From contig JAKAAM010000004.1 in the NCBI GenBank assembly GCA_021802325.1, forward strand, positions 1 through 38,344: a DNA stretch of 38,344 nucleotides, written 5' to 3'. The notes under the pieces were generated by a model, which worked only from the letters and a program-made list of their open reading frames with translations, did no database searches and had not been told where the DNA came from. Positions 7,863 to 15,971 of the stretch are shown here, piece by piece. A program made the translations under genes and the position numbers. Source of the stretch: Nitrospirota bacterium (GTDB lineage: Bacteria > Nitrospirota_A > Leptospirillia > Leptospirillales > Leptospirillaceae). The number at the start of each line of letters is the position of its first letter. The stretch's first letter is position 1.

Positions 7863-10397
7863 GTGCGTTCCCTTCCTGAGCGCACGCTCATTCTTCTGGA
7901 CGGATTCGGCTACATTTTCAGGGCCTACTACAGTCGGGTCAACTTTGTTTCTCGCTCCGGGGTTCCGACGGGCGCCTTCACTGTTTTTGGAAACATGCTT
8001 CTCTCCCTCCTCAATCTGTTTGAGCCCCGATACCTCGCCGTGGTATTCGAGAGCCGGGTCGGCAACGTCCGCACGGAAATTCTTCCCGAGATAAAGGCCA
8101 ACCGGACACCCCCTCCAGATGACCTTGTCCGTCAGATTCCCTTTATTGAATCCCTCATCCGTGGGCTTGGGATTCCGCTTATCTGGGTCGACGGATACGA
8201 GGCCGACGACACCATTGCGGCCCTGGCCCGCCGATGGCTTCTGGAGCAGCCGAATTCCCGCGTTTTGGTTCTTTCCACAGACAAGGATCTGTTGGCCCTC
8301 GTGTCCGATCGTCTACAGGTCTATGACCCCATGCTCCAGAAGCTCTTTGGCCCAGGGGAGGTCAGGGAAAAATGGGGAGTGGAGCCGGATCAGATTTCCG
8401 ACCTGCTGGCTTTGACCGGAGACTCTGTCGACAACATCGGCGGTGTGCCAGGGATCGGACCTAAAACGGCGGCGGCCCTTCTCGCTGGAGGACTCCATGT
8501 CGAAGACCTGGCGGCGCACCCCGAGACGGTCTTTCCTGAGCGTCTCCGGCCAAAAATCATCGAATATCGGGATCTGATCCTCAGGAACAAGAGCGTGACC
8601 GTTCTTCATGAAGGCATTGAGGCCGACGCTTCTCCGGAAGCAATGGCGATCGGAGTGCCTCATGAAAACGATCTTCGCGCGCTGGCTGAATCGCTTGAAA
8701 CGGCGACGCTTCTTGCCCGTATTCTCGAATGGAAGGACAAGCAGGCCCGGAAAACAGGGAAAACTCCTGACCGTTCTTCGACATGCGACCCGGTTCCCCC
8801 TCCTTCGACTCAGGGCATCCTTTTCGATCCGGAGTGGGGAAACGGGATCTGGGATGGGCAGGTCTGGCGTTGGACCGAATCCCCGGAGGAGCTCTGTCGG
8901 ACCGGGATGGATGTCTTGAGGTCTGGCCGTTCCACGTGGACGTCGACCTTCACAGCCCTTCTCCGGAGATGTCCCCACCTGTGCGACGAGCCGCTCCCGG
9001 CCTTCGATATGGAGCTTGCAGGCTACCTTCTTGATCCCGGGCGCCGTGACTATAGCCTGACAGCTCTCAGGGATCAGCTTTTCATAGCCGGAAATTCCGA
9101 GAGTTCCGAAGAGAGAGCCTCCCTCGTCTTCGCCGTTCTTGAGAAGCTTCAACGGGGCATTGATGCACTCTCCCTTGCCTCTCTTCTGACCAATATTGAA
9201 ATTCCGGTGGCCCGGGTTCTTGTCAGGATGGAACAGGCAGGTATCATGGTGAGCCGGTCCCGGATTGGTGAGGTCCGGCGGACTATCGAAGGGAGGATCG
9301 GTGGGCTCGAAAAAGAGATCCACACGATGGCTGGTGGATCCTTCTCCATCCTTTCTCCAAAACAGGTGGGAGAGGTCCTGTTCGGAAAGCTGGGGCTTCC
9401 GGCCCCTCGCAAGACCGGGAAGAAGGGCGGCGCCCCCTCCACCGACGAGGAGTCCCTGCAGGTTCTTGCCCCGATTCATCCACTCCCGGGACTCATTCTG
9501 GAATACCGGCAGCTGAGAAAATTCCTGTCGACCTACCTTGCTCCCATGGAGGAGGGAACTGGCCCCGACCATCGGCTTCATGGACAGTTCAACCAGACTG
9601 TCGCGGCGACAGGGCGCCTTTCTTCTTCAGGTCCGAATCTCCAGAACATTCCGGCAAAGACCGATCTGGGACTCCTGATCCGGAGATGTTTCGTCTCTCC
9701 GGAAGGTTCCTTGCTTCTCTCGGCCGACTATTCCCAAATCGAGCTCCGGCTTCTGGCCCACTTAAGCCAGGATCCATTTCTGCTGCAAGCATTTGCGGAC
9801 AAACAAGATATTCATTCCCGCACCGCGCTTCTCCTGTTCGGAGAGCCGGTGACCCCCGAAACGAGGAGACGGGCCAAAACATTCAATTTCGGGATTCTCT
9901 ACGGCATGTCCTCGTTCAGCCTTGCCCAGGACCTCGGAATTGCACCCGCCGAAGCCCAGGCCATCATCGATCGGTACTTCAGTGTTTTTTCAGAAGTAGG
10001 CCCCTATTTTGAAAAGATTCGAAAGGAGGCGGAAAAGACGGGCCGGATTTCGACGATCCTGGGACGAATCCGTCCCATTCCCGAAATTCTGTCCGATAAT
10101 CGCAGAATTCGGGAGTACGGGGAGCGGATGGCAGTCAACTCTGTCCTCCAGGGTTCGGCGGCCGATCTCATCAAGAAGGCGATGGTCGATCTTGACCGTC
10201 GCCTTTTGACAATGGGGGCCAAGTCCCGCCTGTTGATCCAGGTCCACGACGAGCTTTTGCTCGAACTTCCTGAAGAGGAGATCGAGGCGGTTTCAGAGGC
10301 AGTCCGGGAATGCATGGAGGGAGCGGTTTCGCTCTCTGTTCCCCTTACAGTCCGTCTCGGGACGGGCCGGGATTGGGTGGAGGCCCATCCCGTCTGA
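7863..10397 (+). CDS. polA: DNA polymerase I, proofreading site apparently absent
   Basis: An 844-residue polymerase of Taq-like length (E. coli PolA is 928). Residues about 1-290 form the 5' nuclease (LLDGFGYIFRAYY, EADDTIAAL, STDKDLLALV, LTGDSVDNIGGVPGIGPKTA). The middle part (about 300-480) should be the 3'-5' exonuclease, but the DxE motif and the other acidic DEDD motifs are not visible and the region is short, so proofreading is probably lost. The polymerase half is intact: TGRLSSSGPNLQNIP, motif A with D622 (SADYSQIELR), motif B (RRRAKTFNFGILYG), motif C with H795, D796, E797 (QVHDELLLE). It should fill gaps and remove primers. The GTG start at 7863 has no good ribosome site; the same frame is open back to the ilvE stop (same frame) and reads plausibly from about 7806, where only an ATT is available, so the N-terminus is uncertain. 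Confidence 0.93.
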   Translation: MRSLPERTLILLDGFGYIFRAYYSRVNFVSRSGVPTGAFTVFGNMLLSLLNLFEPRYLAVVFESRVGNVRTEILPEIKANRTPPPDDLVRQIPFIESLIRGLGIPLIWVDGYEADDTIAALARRWLLEQPNSRVLVLSTDKDLLALVSDRLQVYDPMLQKLFGPGEVREKWGVEPDQISDLLALTGDSVDNIGGVPGIGPKTAAALLAGGLHVEDLAAHPETVFPERLRPKIIEYRDLILRNKSVTVLHEGIEADASPEAMAIGVPHENDLRALAESLETATLLARILEWKDKQARKTGKTPDRSSTCDPVPPPSTQGILFDPEWGNGIWDGQVWRWTESPEELCRTGMDVLRSGRSTWTSTFTALLRRCPHLCDEPLPAFDMELAGYLLDPGRRDYSLTALRDQLFIAGNSESSEERASLVFAVLEKLQRGIDALSLASLLTNIEIPVARVLVRMEQAGIMVSRSRIGEVRRTIEGRIGGLEKEIHTMAGGSFSILSPKQVGEVLFGKLGLPAPRKTGKKGGAPSTDEESLQVLAPIHPLPGLILEYRQLRKFLSTYLAPMEEGTGPDHRLHGQFNQTVAATGRLSSSGPNLQNIPAKTDLGLLIRRCFVSPEGSLLLSADYSQIELRLLAHLSQDPFLLQAFADKQDIHSRTALLLFGEPVTPETRRRAKTFNFGILYGMSSFSLAQDLGIAPAEAQAIIDRYFSVFSEVGPYFEKIRKEAEKTGRISTILGRIRPIPEILSDNRRIREYGERMAVNSVLQGSAADLIKKAMVDLDRRLLTMGAKSRLLIQVHDELLLELPEEEIEAVSEAVRECMEGAVSLSVPLTVRLGTGRDWVEAHPV

Positions 10398-10417
10398 TTT
10401 TTTAAAGGAGTGAGTTG

Positions 10418-11116
10418 ATGAATACCCGACCGATTCTCGACAACATGAATCTTCCTCTTCTTGGCATGTCGCTCGCGGCGATTCTTGTGGCGTTTGTGTT
10501 TGCCGCCGTGGGGACGTCCTATGTTCTCCGGAGATCCCGGGGAACGATCCAGGAGGCGAAGATTCGATTCTGGGCGAAGATCGGATGGGTTGTGTTTGCC
10601 GTATATGTCGTCGGCTACATGACCTATTTTTACAAGAAGGCCGAACCGGTCGTCATCGCCTATCCCTTTACAGCCGGTGACAAGGCCTTGGCGTCCGGAC
10701 ATTACAAGGAAGCCCTTGATGACTACAAAGCGATCGTGGCGCGTTATCCGAACTTCGGGTTGGCCCACTATAAACTTGGAATGCTCTACCGGGTCGTGAA
10801 GCAGGTGGACGGTTCAATCGTGGAGCTCAAAAAGGCGATCGCACTCGACCCGAATCTTGCTCCGGCTTACTTTGCCTTGGGGTCCATTCTCTGGACGCGG
10901 GGAACCGCCATGGACGCCATGCCCTACTTTGAAAAGGGTCTCACGCTCGATCCGAAAACCCCCGAGCGTCCATTCTTCCAGCAGATCATCGACAGGGCGA
11001 AAAAGGAGAAAGCCGGACTCATCAAGCCCGGGACATCCGGACGGCCCCATCTGTCGACAGATTCACCTGCCATTCCGTCTTTGTCCACCCCTACTCCTGG
11101 AGCCAAAACCCCGTGA
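10418..11116 (+). CDS. Membrane-anchored TPR protein
   Basis: A 232-residue protein with two N-terminal transmembrane helices (about 12-36 and 52-70) and then tetratricopeptide repeats: YKEALDDYKAIVARYPNFGLAHYKLGMLYR, followed by units containing GSIVELKKAIALDPNLAPAYFALG and AMPYFEKGLTLDPK. The C-terminal 35 residues are Pro/Ser/Thr-rich. TPR domains bind partner proteins; here the role is probably scaffolding at the inner membrane, but the partner is unknown. The ATG at 10418 has AAAGGAG seven bases upstream; a TTG at 10415 is too close to that site. It begins 20 bp after polA and its stop overlaps the next gene's start, suggesting one operon. Confidence 0.85.
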   Translation: MNTRPILDNMNLPLLGMSLAAILVAFVFAAVGTSYVLRRSRGTIQEAKIRFWAKIGWVVFAVYVVGYMTYFYKKAEPVVIAYPFTAGDKALASGHYKEALDDYKAIVARYPNFGLAHYKLGMLYRVVKQVDGSIVELKKAIALDPNLAPAYFALGSILWTRGTAMDAMPYFEKGLTLDPKTPERPFFQQIIDRAKKEKAGLIKPGTSGRPHLSTDSPAIPSLSTPTPGAKTP

Positions 11117-11547
11117 CGATGCCATTTCGGACAAGATTGACCATTCTGATCTTTGCCATACCGGGTCTGCTCGACGAATACTGGCTCGGCAACAGATACC
11201 TCGATCTCCCGTCCTCATTGCGGCGCCCCGTTCTCGTCTCCGTTGAAGGGGCGATGCTGTTGCTTCTTCTTGTTCTCGTCATGTGGAGCTTCACCGCTCG
11301 CAGGCTCTCATCCCGGTCGGCGGGATTTCTCTTTACCTCGGCCGTCCTGATGGGGGGGGGGGGGGCCTTGCGCTTACTCCTCGTCCTGATGGACCCGACG
11401 GGGGATCCCCTTCTCAAGCCCCACCTTTTCGAGGTGGGGGGATTGGTGTTTGCGGCAATGATGATCGGAATCGAAGGGCAGGCGGCTCGCCGGTATTTCG
11501 ATAAAGTCCGAAAATCACGGGATGAGGAAAGGGAGTCTCCCGCGTGA
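11113..11547 (+). CDS. Small membrane protein with an in-frame 14-G tract
   Basis: About 144 residues with two or three hydrophobic segments (around 7-22, 42-60 and 105-118) and a charged C-terminus; no family recognised. The start is a GTG at 11113 that overlaps the TPR gene's stop (GTGA), with an ATG two codons later as an alternative. The C-terminal end overlaps the coaE start by four bases, so it sits tightly inside an operon. A run of 14 G at 11352-11365 encodes part of MGGGGA in the middle of the protein. The present length keeps the frame open to the coaE overlap, which argues the gene is real and currently 'on'; gain or loss of one G would truncate it. Confidence 0.65.
   Translation: MTMPFRTRLTILIFAIPGLLDEYWLGNRYLDLPSSLRRPVLVSVEGAMLLLLLVLVMWSFTARRLSSRSAGFLFTSAVLMGGGGALRLLLVLMDPTGDPLLKPHLFEVGGLVFAAMMIGIEGQAARRYFDKVRKSRDEERESPA
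11352..11365 (+). repeat. Homopolymer tract of 14 G inside a coding region
   Basis: Fourteen consecutive G residues, the longest single-base run I see in the window. Such tracts change length by polymerase slippage and act as on/off switches in other bacteria; they are also a common place for sequencing errors. Confidence 0.9.
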
Positions 11548-12155
11548 TCGTCGTCGGGCTCACCGGAGGGATCGCCTCGGGAAAGTCCTTCATCGGCAGC
11601 CTGCTGAGACGGCGCGGGGTTCCCGTGATCGATGCCGACCATCTGGCCAGGGAGGTTGTTCGTCGCGGGACGGAAGGATTTGATGAGGTGATTCGCGCCT
11701 TTCCGGAGGTCCTGCTTCACGGGGACATCGACCGACCCGCTTTGGCCAGGATAATCTATGCGGATCCAATCAGGCGGCGCAAGCTGGAGGAAATCATCCA
11801 CCCGAGAGTCCGTGCTGAATTTCTCCGACAAAAGGCGCGGCTGTCGGATGCTCCTCTGGTCATCTACGAGGTTCCGCTTCTGTACGAGAAGGGGCTGGAA
11901 TCGGAGATGGATGCTGTAATCGTCGTCGATGTCCCCGAGGGGATCCAGAAGGAGAGGCTTATGCGACGTTCCGGACTGGGTGCGGAAGAGGCGGACCAAC
12001 GGATCAGCTCCCAGATGAGCCGTGTCGAGAGATTATCCCGGGCCGACTTCATTCTTTCGGGACTTTTGACCGAAGAGGAGACGGAGATCGCTCTAGACGA
12101 TCTTCTTCCGAAGATTGTAAAAGGATCGAAAAACAAAAAGGGGGGGATTGAATGA
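11544..12155 (+). CDS. coaE: Dephospho-CoA kinase
   Basis: A 203-residue P-loop kinase that phosphorylates the 3'-hydroxyl of dephospho-CoA, the last step of coenzyme A synthesis. The Walker A motif is GLTGGIASGKS (residues 5-15), followed by VIDADHLAREVV, the family's DAD region, and PLLYEKGLE in the lid region; length fits the family (E. coli 206). The start is a GTG at 11544 overlapping the stop of the preceding membrane protein gene, with AGGGAG upstream. The stop overlaps the galU start by four bases, so translation is probably coupled through both junctions. The C-terminal tail is Lys-rich. Confidence 0.95.
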   Translation: MIVVGLTGGIASGKSFIGSLLRRRGVPVIDADHLAREVVRRGTEGFDEVIRAFPEVLLHGDIDRPALARIIYADPIRRRKLEEIIHPRVRAEFLRQKARLSDAPLVIYEVPLLYEKGLESEMDAVIVVDVPEGIQKERLMRRSGLGAEEADQRISSQMSRVERLSRADFILSGLLTEEETEIALDDLLPKIVKGSKNKKGGIE

Positions 12156-13030
12156 AAGAACTCCGAAAGGCGGTATTTCCTCTTGCAGGCCATGGGACCC
12201 GATTTTTGCCGATGACAAAGGCTTCCCCCAAGGAAATGCTTCCTCTCGTGGATAAACCGGTTGTCCAGTATACCGTCGAGGAGGCCGTGGCTTCGGGAGT
12301 CGGGCAGATCATCATGGTCACCGGTCGGGGAAAACGGGCCATAGAAGACCATTTCGACATTTCCTACGAGCTTGAGGATGTCCTCCGAGAAAAGGGAAAG
12401 TTGAAGCTGCTGGAGGATGTTCGACGAATCTCCTTCATGGCGGAGGTCGTCTATACCCGTCAAAAGGAGTCCCTGGGGCTCGGACACGCCGTCCTCTGTG
12501 CCAGAAACCTCGTCGGTGAGGAGCCCTTCGCCGTGGCTCTGGCCGACGAGGTGATCGACGCGAAGGAGCCCGCCCTGGCCCAACTTCTCGATGTGGCCCG
12601 GGAGTTCGATGCTCCCGTGATCGGAGTTCAGGAGGTGCCGCCCGCCGAAGTCTCTCATTACGGAATCATCCGTGGCCAGGAGATTCGGGAAGGGCTCTTT
12701 CGCGTGGAATCCCTTGTGGAGAAACCACGGATGGAAGAGGCCCCGAGCCGGTGGGCGGTGATTGGTCGATATGTGTTGACCCCGGACATCTTCTCGATTC
12801 TTGAAAATCAGACTCCGGGAGTTGGGGGAGAGATTCAGCTGACCGACGCGCTTGTCACGCTTGCTGCTCATCGTCCTGTATATGCCGTCAAAATTGTGGG
12901 ACGGAGATACGATACAGGAGACAAGGGGGGATTTTTGAGGGCGACGGTTCGATTCGGACTCAAGAATCCGGAGCTTGGACCAGAATTCCGGAAGTTTCTG
13001 GTCGACCTCCTTGAACATCCGGAAACGTGA
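12152..13030 (+). CDS. galU: UTP-glucose-1-phosphate uridylyltransferase
   Basis: A 292-residue nucleotidyltransferase that makes UDP-glucose from UTP and glucose-1-phosphate, feeding lipopolysaccharide, exopolysaccharide and glycogen-related sugars. The N-terminal signature PLAGHGTRFLPMTKASPKEM followed by LPLVDKP is diagnostic of the bacterial GalU family; later markers are LGLGHAVLCAR, HYGII, VEKP, IGRYVLTPDIF, GEIQLTDAL and YDTGDKGGFL. Length agrees with E. coli GalU (302). The ATG overlaps the coaE stop (ATGA-type overlap) and is preceded by GGGGGG as a ribosome site. thiL follows after 12 bp. Confidence 0.95.
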   Translation: MKELRKAVFPLAGHGTRFLPMTKASPKEMLPLVDKPVVQYTVEEAVASGVGQIIMVTGRGKRAIEDHFDISYELEDVLREKGKLKLLEDVRRISFMAEVVYTRQKESLGLGHAVLCARNLVGEEPFAVALADEVIDAKEPALAQLLDVAREFDAPVIGVQEVPPAEVSHYGIIRGQEIREGLFRVESLVEKPRMEEAPSRWAVIGRYVLTPDIFSILENQTPGVGGEIQLTDALVTLAAHRPVYAVKIVGRRYDTGDKGGFLRATVRFGLKNPELGPEFRKFLVDLLEHPET

Positions 13031-13042
13031 CCAGGGGGCACG

Positions 13043-14035
13043 ATGGAAGCTGATCTCATCAGGGAGCTTTCACAAATCCTTTCCGGCCTTCCGACATCCG
13101 GTGTCCTGGCTGGCATTGGAGACGATGCCGCACTCCTTTCTCCCTCTCCGCATCGGAACCTCCTCGTGACGACCGATAGCCAGAGGGAGAATGTCCATTT
13201 TCGATGGGACTGGACGGATCCGGAATCGCTGGGCTATCGCCTGGTGGCGGTCAATGTGAGTGACATCGCATCAAAGGGGGGGGTCCCATGGTCTGGTGTC
13301 ACAGCCGTTGGTCTTCCCCAGAATTACGATCCAGAGGTCTTGCGGGGAGTTTACCGCGGAATCGCGGAAGCCTGCAGGGAGTATGGCTGTTCGTTGGTGG
13401 GCGGTGATCTGTCCCGTGACTCCGGGCGGTGGAACTTTGTCCTGACCCTCCTTGGCACCATTCCCGTAGGAATTTTTCCCGCGAGATCATCTCTTTCAGA
13501 GGGGGATTCCCTCTATCTTCTGGGACGTCCCGGAAGAGCCAGGGCAGGGTACCTGTCACTCTTGAGAGGAGTCGGCTCTGAACTCCTTGAGCCCGCCCGG
13601 CGGGCATTCCGTCGTCCAAGAGCCCTTCTGGCGGCCGGTCAGGCCCTTTCCAGGAGGCCTGAAGTCTCCGCCACTATCGACAGCTCTGACGGGCTGGAAC
13701 GCTCTCTTTCGGAGCTCTCCCTCGCTTCCGGGTTGTCCATCCGGGTCGAAGCTCTTCCTGTCACGGAGGAAGTCCGGACCTGGTCCGCAATTCTTGGAGA
13801 GGATGCCGAGACTCTGGTCTGGACAGGTGGGGAAGATTACGACATTGTCCTTGGTGTCAGGGTCGGGCAGGAGGAGTCCTTTCTTCAATGGGTCCGCTCT
13901 GACCTTCTGACGGATTCGGGAGAGGAGATCCACTATGTAGGAAGGGCGGTGAAAGAGGATGACCAGGCTTCAGTCTTTTTCGACGACACATTAAAATTAA
14001 TCAAGGGAAGAGGTTTTGACCACACCGTTTCCTGA
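13043..14035 (+). CDS. thiL: Thiamine-monophosphate kinase
   Basis: A 330-residue enzyme of the PurM/AIR-synthase-like fold that phosphorylates thiamine monophosphate to the cofactor thiamine diphosphate. Typical features are GIGDDAALL near 25 (metal/ATP binding), TTDSQRENVHF near 43-53, NVSDIASKGGVPW near 70-83, LVGGDLSRDSG near 115, IDSSDGLERSLSEL near 213 and the late WTGGEDYDIVLGV motif. Length fits the family (E. coli 325). AGGGGG stands upstream of the ATG. The 3' end overlaps the DUF2062 gene by 20 bases. A run of eight G at 13276-13283 lies in the KGGVPW codons and is in frame here. Confidence 0.95.
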   Translation: MEADLIRELSQILSGLPTSGVLAGIGDDAALLSPSPHRNLLVTTDSQRENVHFRWDWTDPESLGYRLVAVNVSDIASKGGVPWSGVTAVGLPQNYDPEVLRGVYRGIAEACREYGCSLVGGDLSRDSGRWNFVLTLLGTIPVGIFPARSSLSEGDSLYLLGRPGRARAGYLSLLRGVGSELLEPARRAFRRPRALLAAGQALSRRPEVSATIDSSDGLERSLSELSLASGLSIRVEALPVTEEVRTWSAILGEDAETLVWTGGEDYDIVLGVRVGQEESFLQWVRSDLLTDSGEEIHYVGRAVKEDDQASVFFDDTLKLIKGRGFDHTVS

Positions 14036-14540
14036 AAAAAATCAGCCGTCCGGGACGGGAGAAAAGCCTGGAAAGGAAGGATGGAAGGAAAAGGTTCTCC
14101 AACTCTTTCTCGGCTCAAACGACCCGTTACGCGACGCCCTTTCATTCGCAACAGGGTTTGCTTCTGCCTTTCTGCCGCCCTTTGGATTCCATAGCATTCT
14201 GGTGGCCTTCCTGGCCTACCTTTTTCGCCTGTCCCTTCCGATTGGCCTTCTGGGGTCCTGGACCAACAATCCCTGGACCTTCGTCCCTGTCTTTCTGCCC
14301 GCCTATCTTGCTGAGATAAAGGTCGGAGCCATGATACTCAATACAAAGGTATGGCTTCCCAATGTCAGGGCTCTATCCCATATGCCGAAAGATGCCATTC
14401 TGGCCCAGGTCCGCAGCGTCCTCTACCCTTTTGCCATCGGGTCGGCAGTTTTCGCTCTGGGTGCCTTTACACTCTCATTTCCGGCAGCCTATGTCCTGAT
14501 TCGCTGGATCAAGGCGAAGAGGGGGCTGACGCCTCCTTGA
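14016..14540 (+). CDS. DUF2062 membrane protein
   Basis: A 174-residue protein with about three transmembrane helices and the DUF2062 pattern: PLRDALSFATGFASAFLPPFGFHS, then SLPIGLLGSWTNNPWTFVP, and a hydrophobic C-terminal helix (SFPAAYVLIRWIKAKR). The function of the family is unknown; members occur in the inner membrane of many Gram-negatives. The TTG start at 14016 overlaps the end of thiL, and GGGAAGAGG directly upstream can serve as ribosome site. The first 30 residues are polar and Lys-rich. Its last 32 bases overlap, tail to tail, the OmpA-type lipoprotein gene on the other strand. Confidence 0.85.
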   Translation: MTTPFPEKNQPSGTGEKPGKEGWKEKVLQLFLGSNDPLRDALSFATGFASAFLPPFGFHSILVAFLAYLFRLSLPIGLLGSWTNNPWTFVPVFLPAYLAEIKVGAMILNTKVWLPNVRALSHMPKDAILAQVRSVLYPFAIGSAVFALGAFTLSFPAAYVLIRWIKAKRGLTPP

Positions 14541-15186
14541 TATCGATCCGGACTGATCGGCTTTGGGAATGGCAGAGAGGACTTTTTCGGCGACAGGCGG
14601 AAAAAAGTCTGGATTTGCTGTCTCCCCAGGAAAGGGCCCGGAGTTTTTTCGGTGGAAGTCCACGTGAGATGAGGTAACGCTTGACGGCCAGACTTCTCCT
14701 GAGGCCCAGTTTTTTGTTGTAGGCTTCCGAACCCAGAGGATCGGTCGACCCATGGAGAAGAATTTCCTGATAATGCGATCTCTTCAGTTCCCGGGCAATG
14801 GTATTCAGGACAACTTCGTCCCAGTAGGACAATCGGGCGCTATTGAATGAAAAGTAGACCGTTCTCTGGGTAGGCATCCTTCTCTTTTTTTCGGTGGAAG
14901 CCGCCACTGGGGCACCAGGAGACGGAGTGGGCGGGGGGGTCTCGGTGTAAATGCGGTGGGTTGTTTCTTCTTCAGGTAGCTTCGTTCGCGGCCACTGGGA
15001 GGACCCTTCGGACACGGAGACACCAGGGAATCCGTGATCGGGGGTCGGCCCAGGAGCCATGGAAGAGACGGCCGGTTTGGTGGCACATCCTGCCGATACG
15101 GAAAGAATCGTTCCCAGGAGAAGAATCCAGGATCTTCCCTTTGATAGGCTGGTCCGTATTCGCTGCCCCTTTTGGAAAAAGGTCAT
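14509..15186 (-). CDS. OmpA/Pal-domain lipoprotein
   Basis: A 225-residue exported lipoprotein. The signal peptide ends in a lipobox (SAGC, Cys34). A Pro/Ser/Thr-rich linker (about 40-105) leads to an OmpA C-terminal domain (about 106-220) that should bind peptidoglycan: TVYFSFNSARLSYWDEVVL, LLHGSTDPLGSEAYNKKLGLRRSLAVKRYL, then GLPPKKLRALSWGDS. The usual GHTD-type motif is replaced by GSTDPLG, and the end (SRSVRIDI) corresponds to the family's NRRVEI tail. AAGGAG lies seven bases before the ATG. It sits downstream of pal on the same strand but behind a strong terminator, so it probably has its own promoter. Confidence 0.88.
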   Translation of the reverse strand: MTFFQKGQRIRTSLSKGRSWILLLGTILSVSAGCATKPAVSSMAPGPTPDHGFPGVSVSEGSSQWPRTKLPEEETTHRIYTETPPPTPSPGAPVAASTEKKRRMPTQRTVYFSFNSARLSYWDEVVLNTIARELKRSHYQEILLHGSTDPLGSEAYNKKLGLRRSLAVKRYLISRGLPPKKLRALSWGDSKSRLFSACRRKSPLCHSQSRSVRIDIKEASAPSSP

Positions 15187-15272
15187 TACGGGCTCCTTGT
15201 CACTCTTGTTTCTGTTCGTTTCTGTCCATTGAAAATATTTGGGAATATAGCATGATCGAAGAAAAGAGACAA

Positions 15273-15307
15273 AAAAAGACGGGGCCCTTTCGGGCTCCCG
15301 TCTTTTT
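15273..15307 (-). terminator. Strong rho-independent terminator after pal
   Basis: AAAAAGACGGGGCCC pairs with GGGCTCCCGTCTTTTT around a TTTC loop, with one bulge and one G-U pair. The T-run on the minus strand (the complement of AAAAAAA at 15271-15277) is followed by non-U sequence, as expected for termination of pal; the symmetry would let it work on both strands. Confidence 0.85.
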
Positions 15308-15336
15308 CAAGGGAGAAGTGAAACCCTTGTTTCAGA

Positions 15337-15873
15337 TTACATGGTGATCTTCATGAAATGGGCAACGCGGTTCTTCGACCAGCAGGACTCATTGTGGTCT
15401 GAACAGATGGAGTAGTCGGGAATCTCCCTCTTGCCGTAAGACACGATCCGGATCCGCTTGGAAGAGACGCCGAGCCGGACGAGATAGATTCTCGCGGCTT
15501 TTGCACGCTTTTGCCCAAGAACGATGTTGTAGGCATCGGTTCCGCGCTCGTCGGCATGACCGGCAATGACAACCTTAACCTCTGAGTGGGCTTTAAGGAT
15601 GGCGGCATCTTTCTTGAGGATGGACCGGTCTTCGGAAGTCAGGATGGCCCTGTCAAAGCCAAAGCGGACATCCTTTTTAAGGGGATCCATCTCTGAAACC
15701 GACTGGGATGCCATGGAATTGTTGTTCTCTGTAGCCGGAGCGGGAGCCGCAGGTGCTGCCTGGGTGCTCTCGGAGGACCCGGAGTTTGCGCCGCCGGAGG
15801 AGGCACATCCCGCCAGACCCAAAACGCCTGCAACGACCAAAGCCATCAAACTTTTGGATTGACCGAATTTCAT
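15337..15873 (-). CDS. pal: Peptidoglycan-associated lipoprotein Pal
   Basis: A 178-residue outer-membrane lipoprotein of the Tol-Pal system that ties the outer membrane to peptidoglycan. The signal peptide ends in LAGC (Cys23). After an Ala/Ser/Pro-rich linker the OmpA domain (about 68-175) carries VRFGFDRAILTSEDRSIL, VVIAGHADERGTDAYN, LGQKRAKAARIYLVRLGV and RIRIVSYGKREIPD, matching Pal closely. The C-terminal part has two cysteines (SICSDHNESC) that could form a disulfide, which is not general in Pal. AAGGAG lies seven bases before the ATG. No tol genes are near, so pal is separated from the usual tol-pal operon. Confidence 0.92.
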   Translation of the reverse strand: MKFGQSKSLMALVVAGVLGLAGCASSGGANSGSSESTQAAPAAPAPATENNNSMASQSVSEMDPLKKDVRFGFDRAILTSEDRSILKKDAAILKAHSEVKVVIAGHADERGTDAYNIVLGQKRAKAARIYLVRLGVSSKRIRIVSYGKREIPDYSICSDHNESCWSKNRVAHFMKITM

Positions 15874-15922
15874 TAGGATCTCCTTCTTTCTCGTGTTTTC
15901 GCCGCAGCGAACTTTTGATTAT

Positions 15923-15946
15923 CCGAATCCATTTTATGGATTTCGG
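15923..15946. repeat. Inverted repeat between pal and the upstream exported-protein gene
   Basis: CCGAATCCAT and ATGGATTTCGG form an imperfect hairpin around TTT. No T-run follows on the minus strand. It may be an operator for pal or a weak terminator for the gene ending at 15972. Confidence 0.35.
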
Positions 15947-15971
15947 TTAGTCGAATGATCGAATTCTTTAC

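Noticed and set aside
8313..9581. A 422-codon minus-strand open frame inside polA
   Set aside because: Polymerase I motifs and length establish the plus-strand gene; the antisense translation shows no domain.
11864..13018. A 384-codon minus-strand open frame across coaE and galU
   Set aside because: Both plus-strand genes are certain from their motifs; the antisense frame is a by-product of third-position GC bias.
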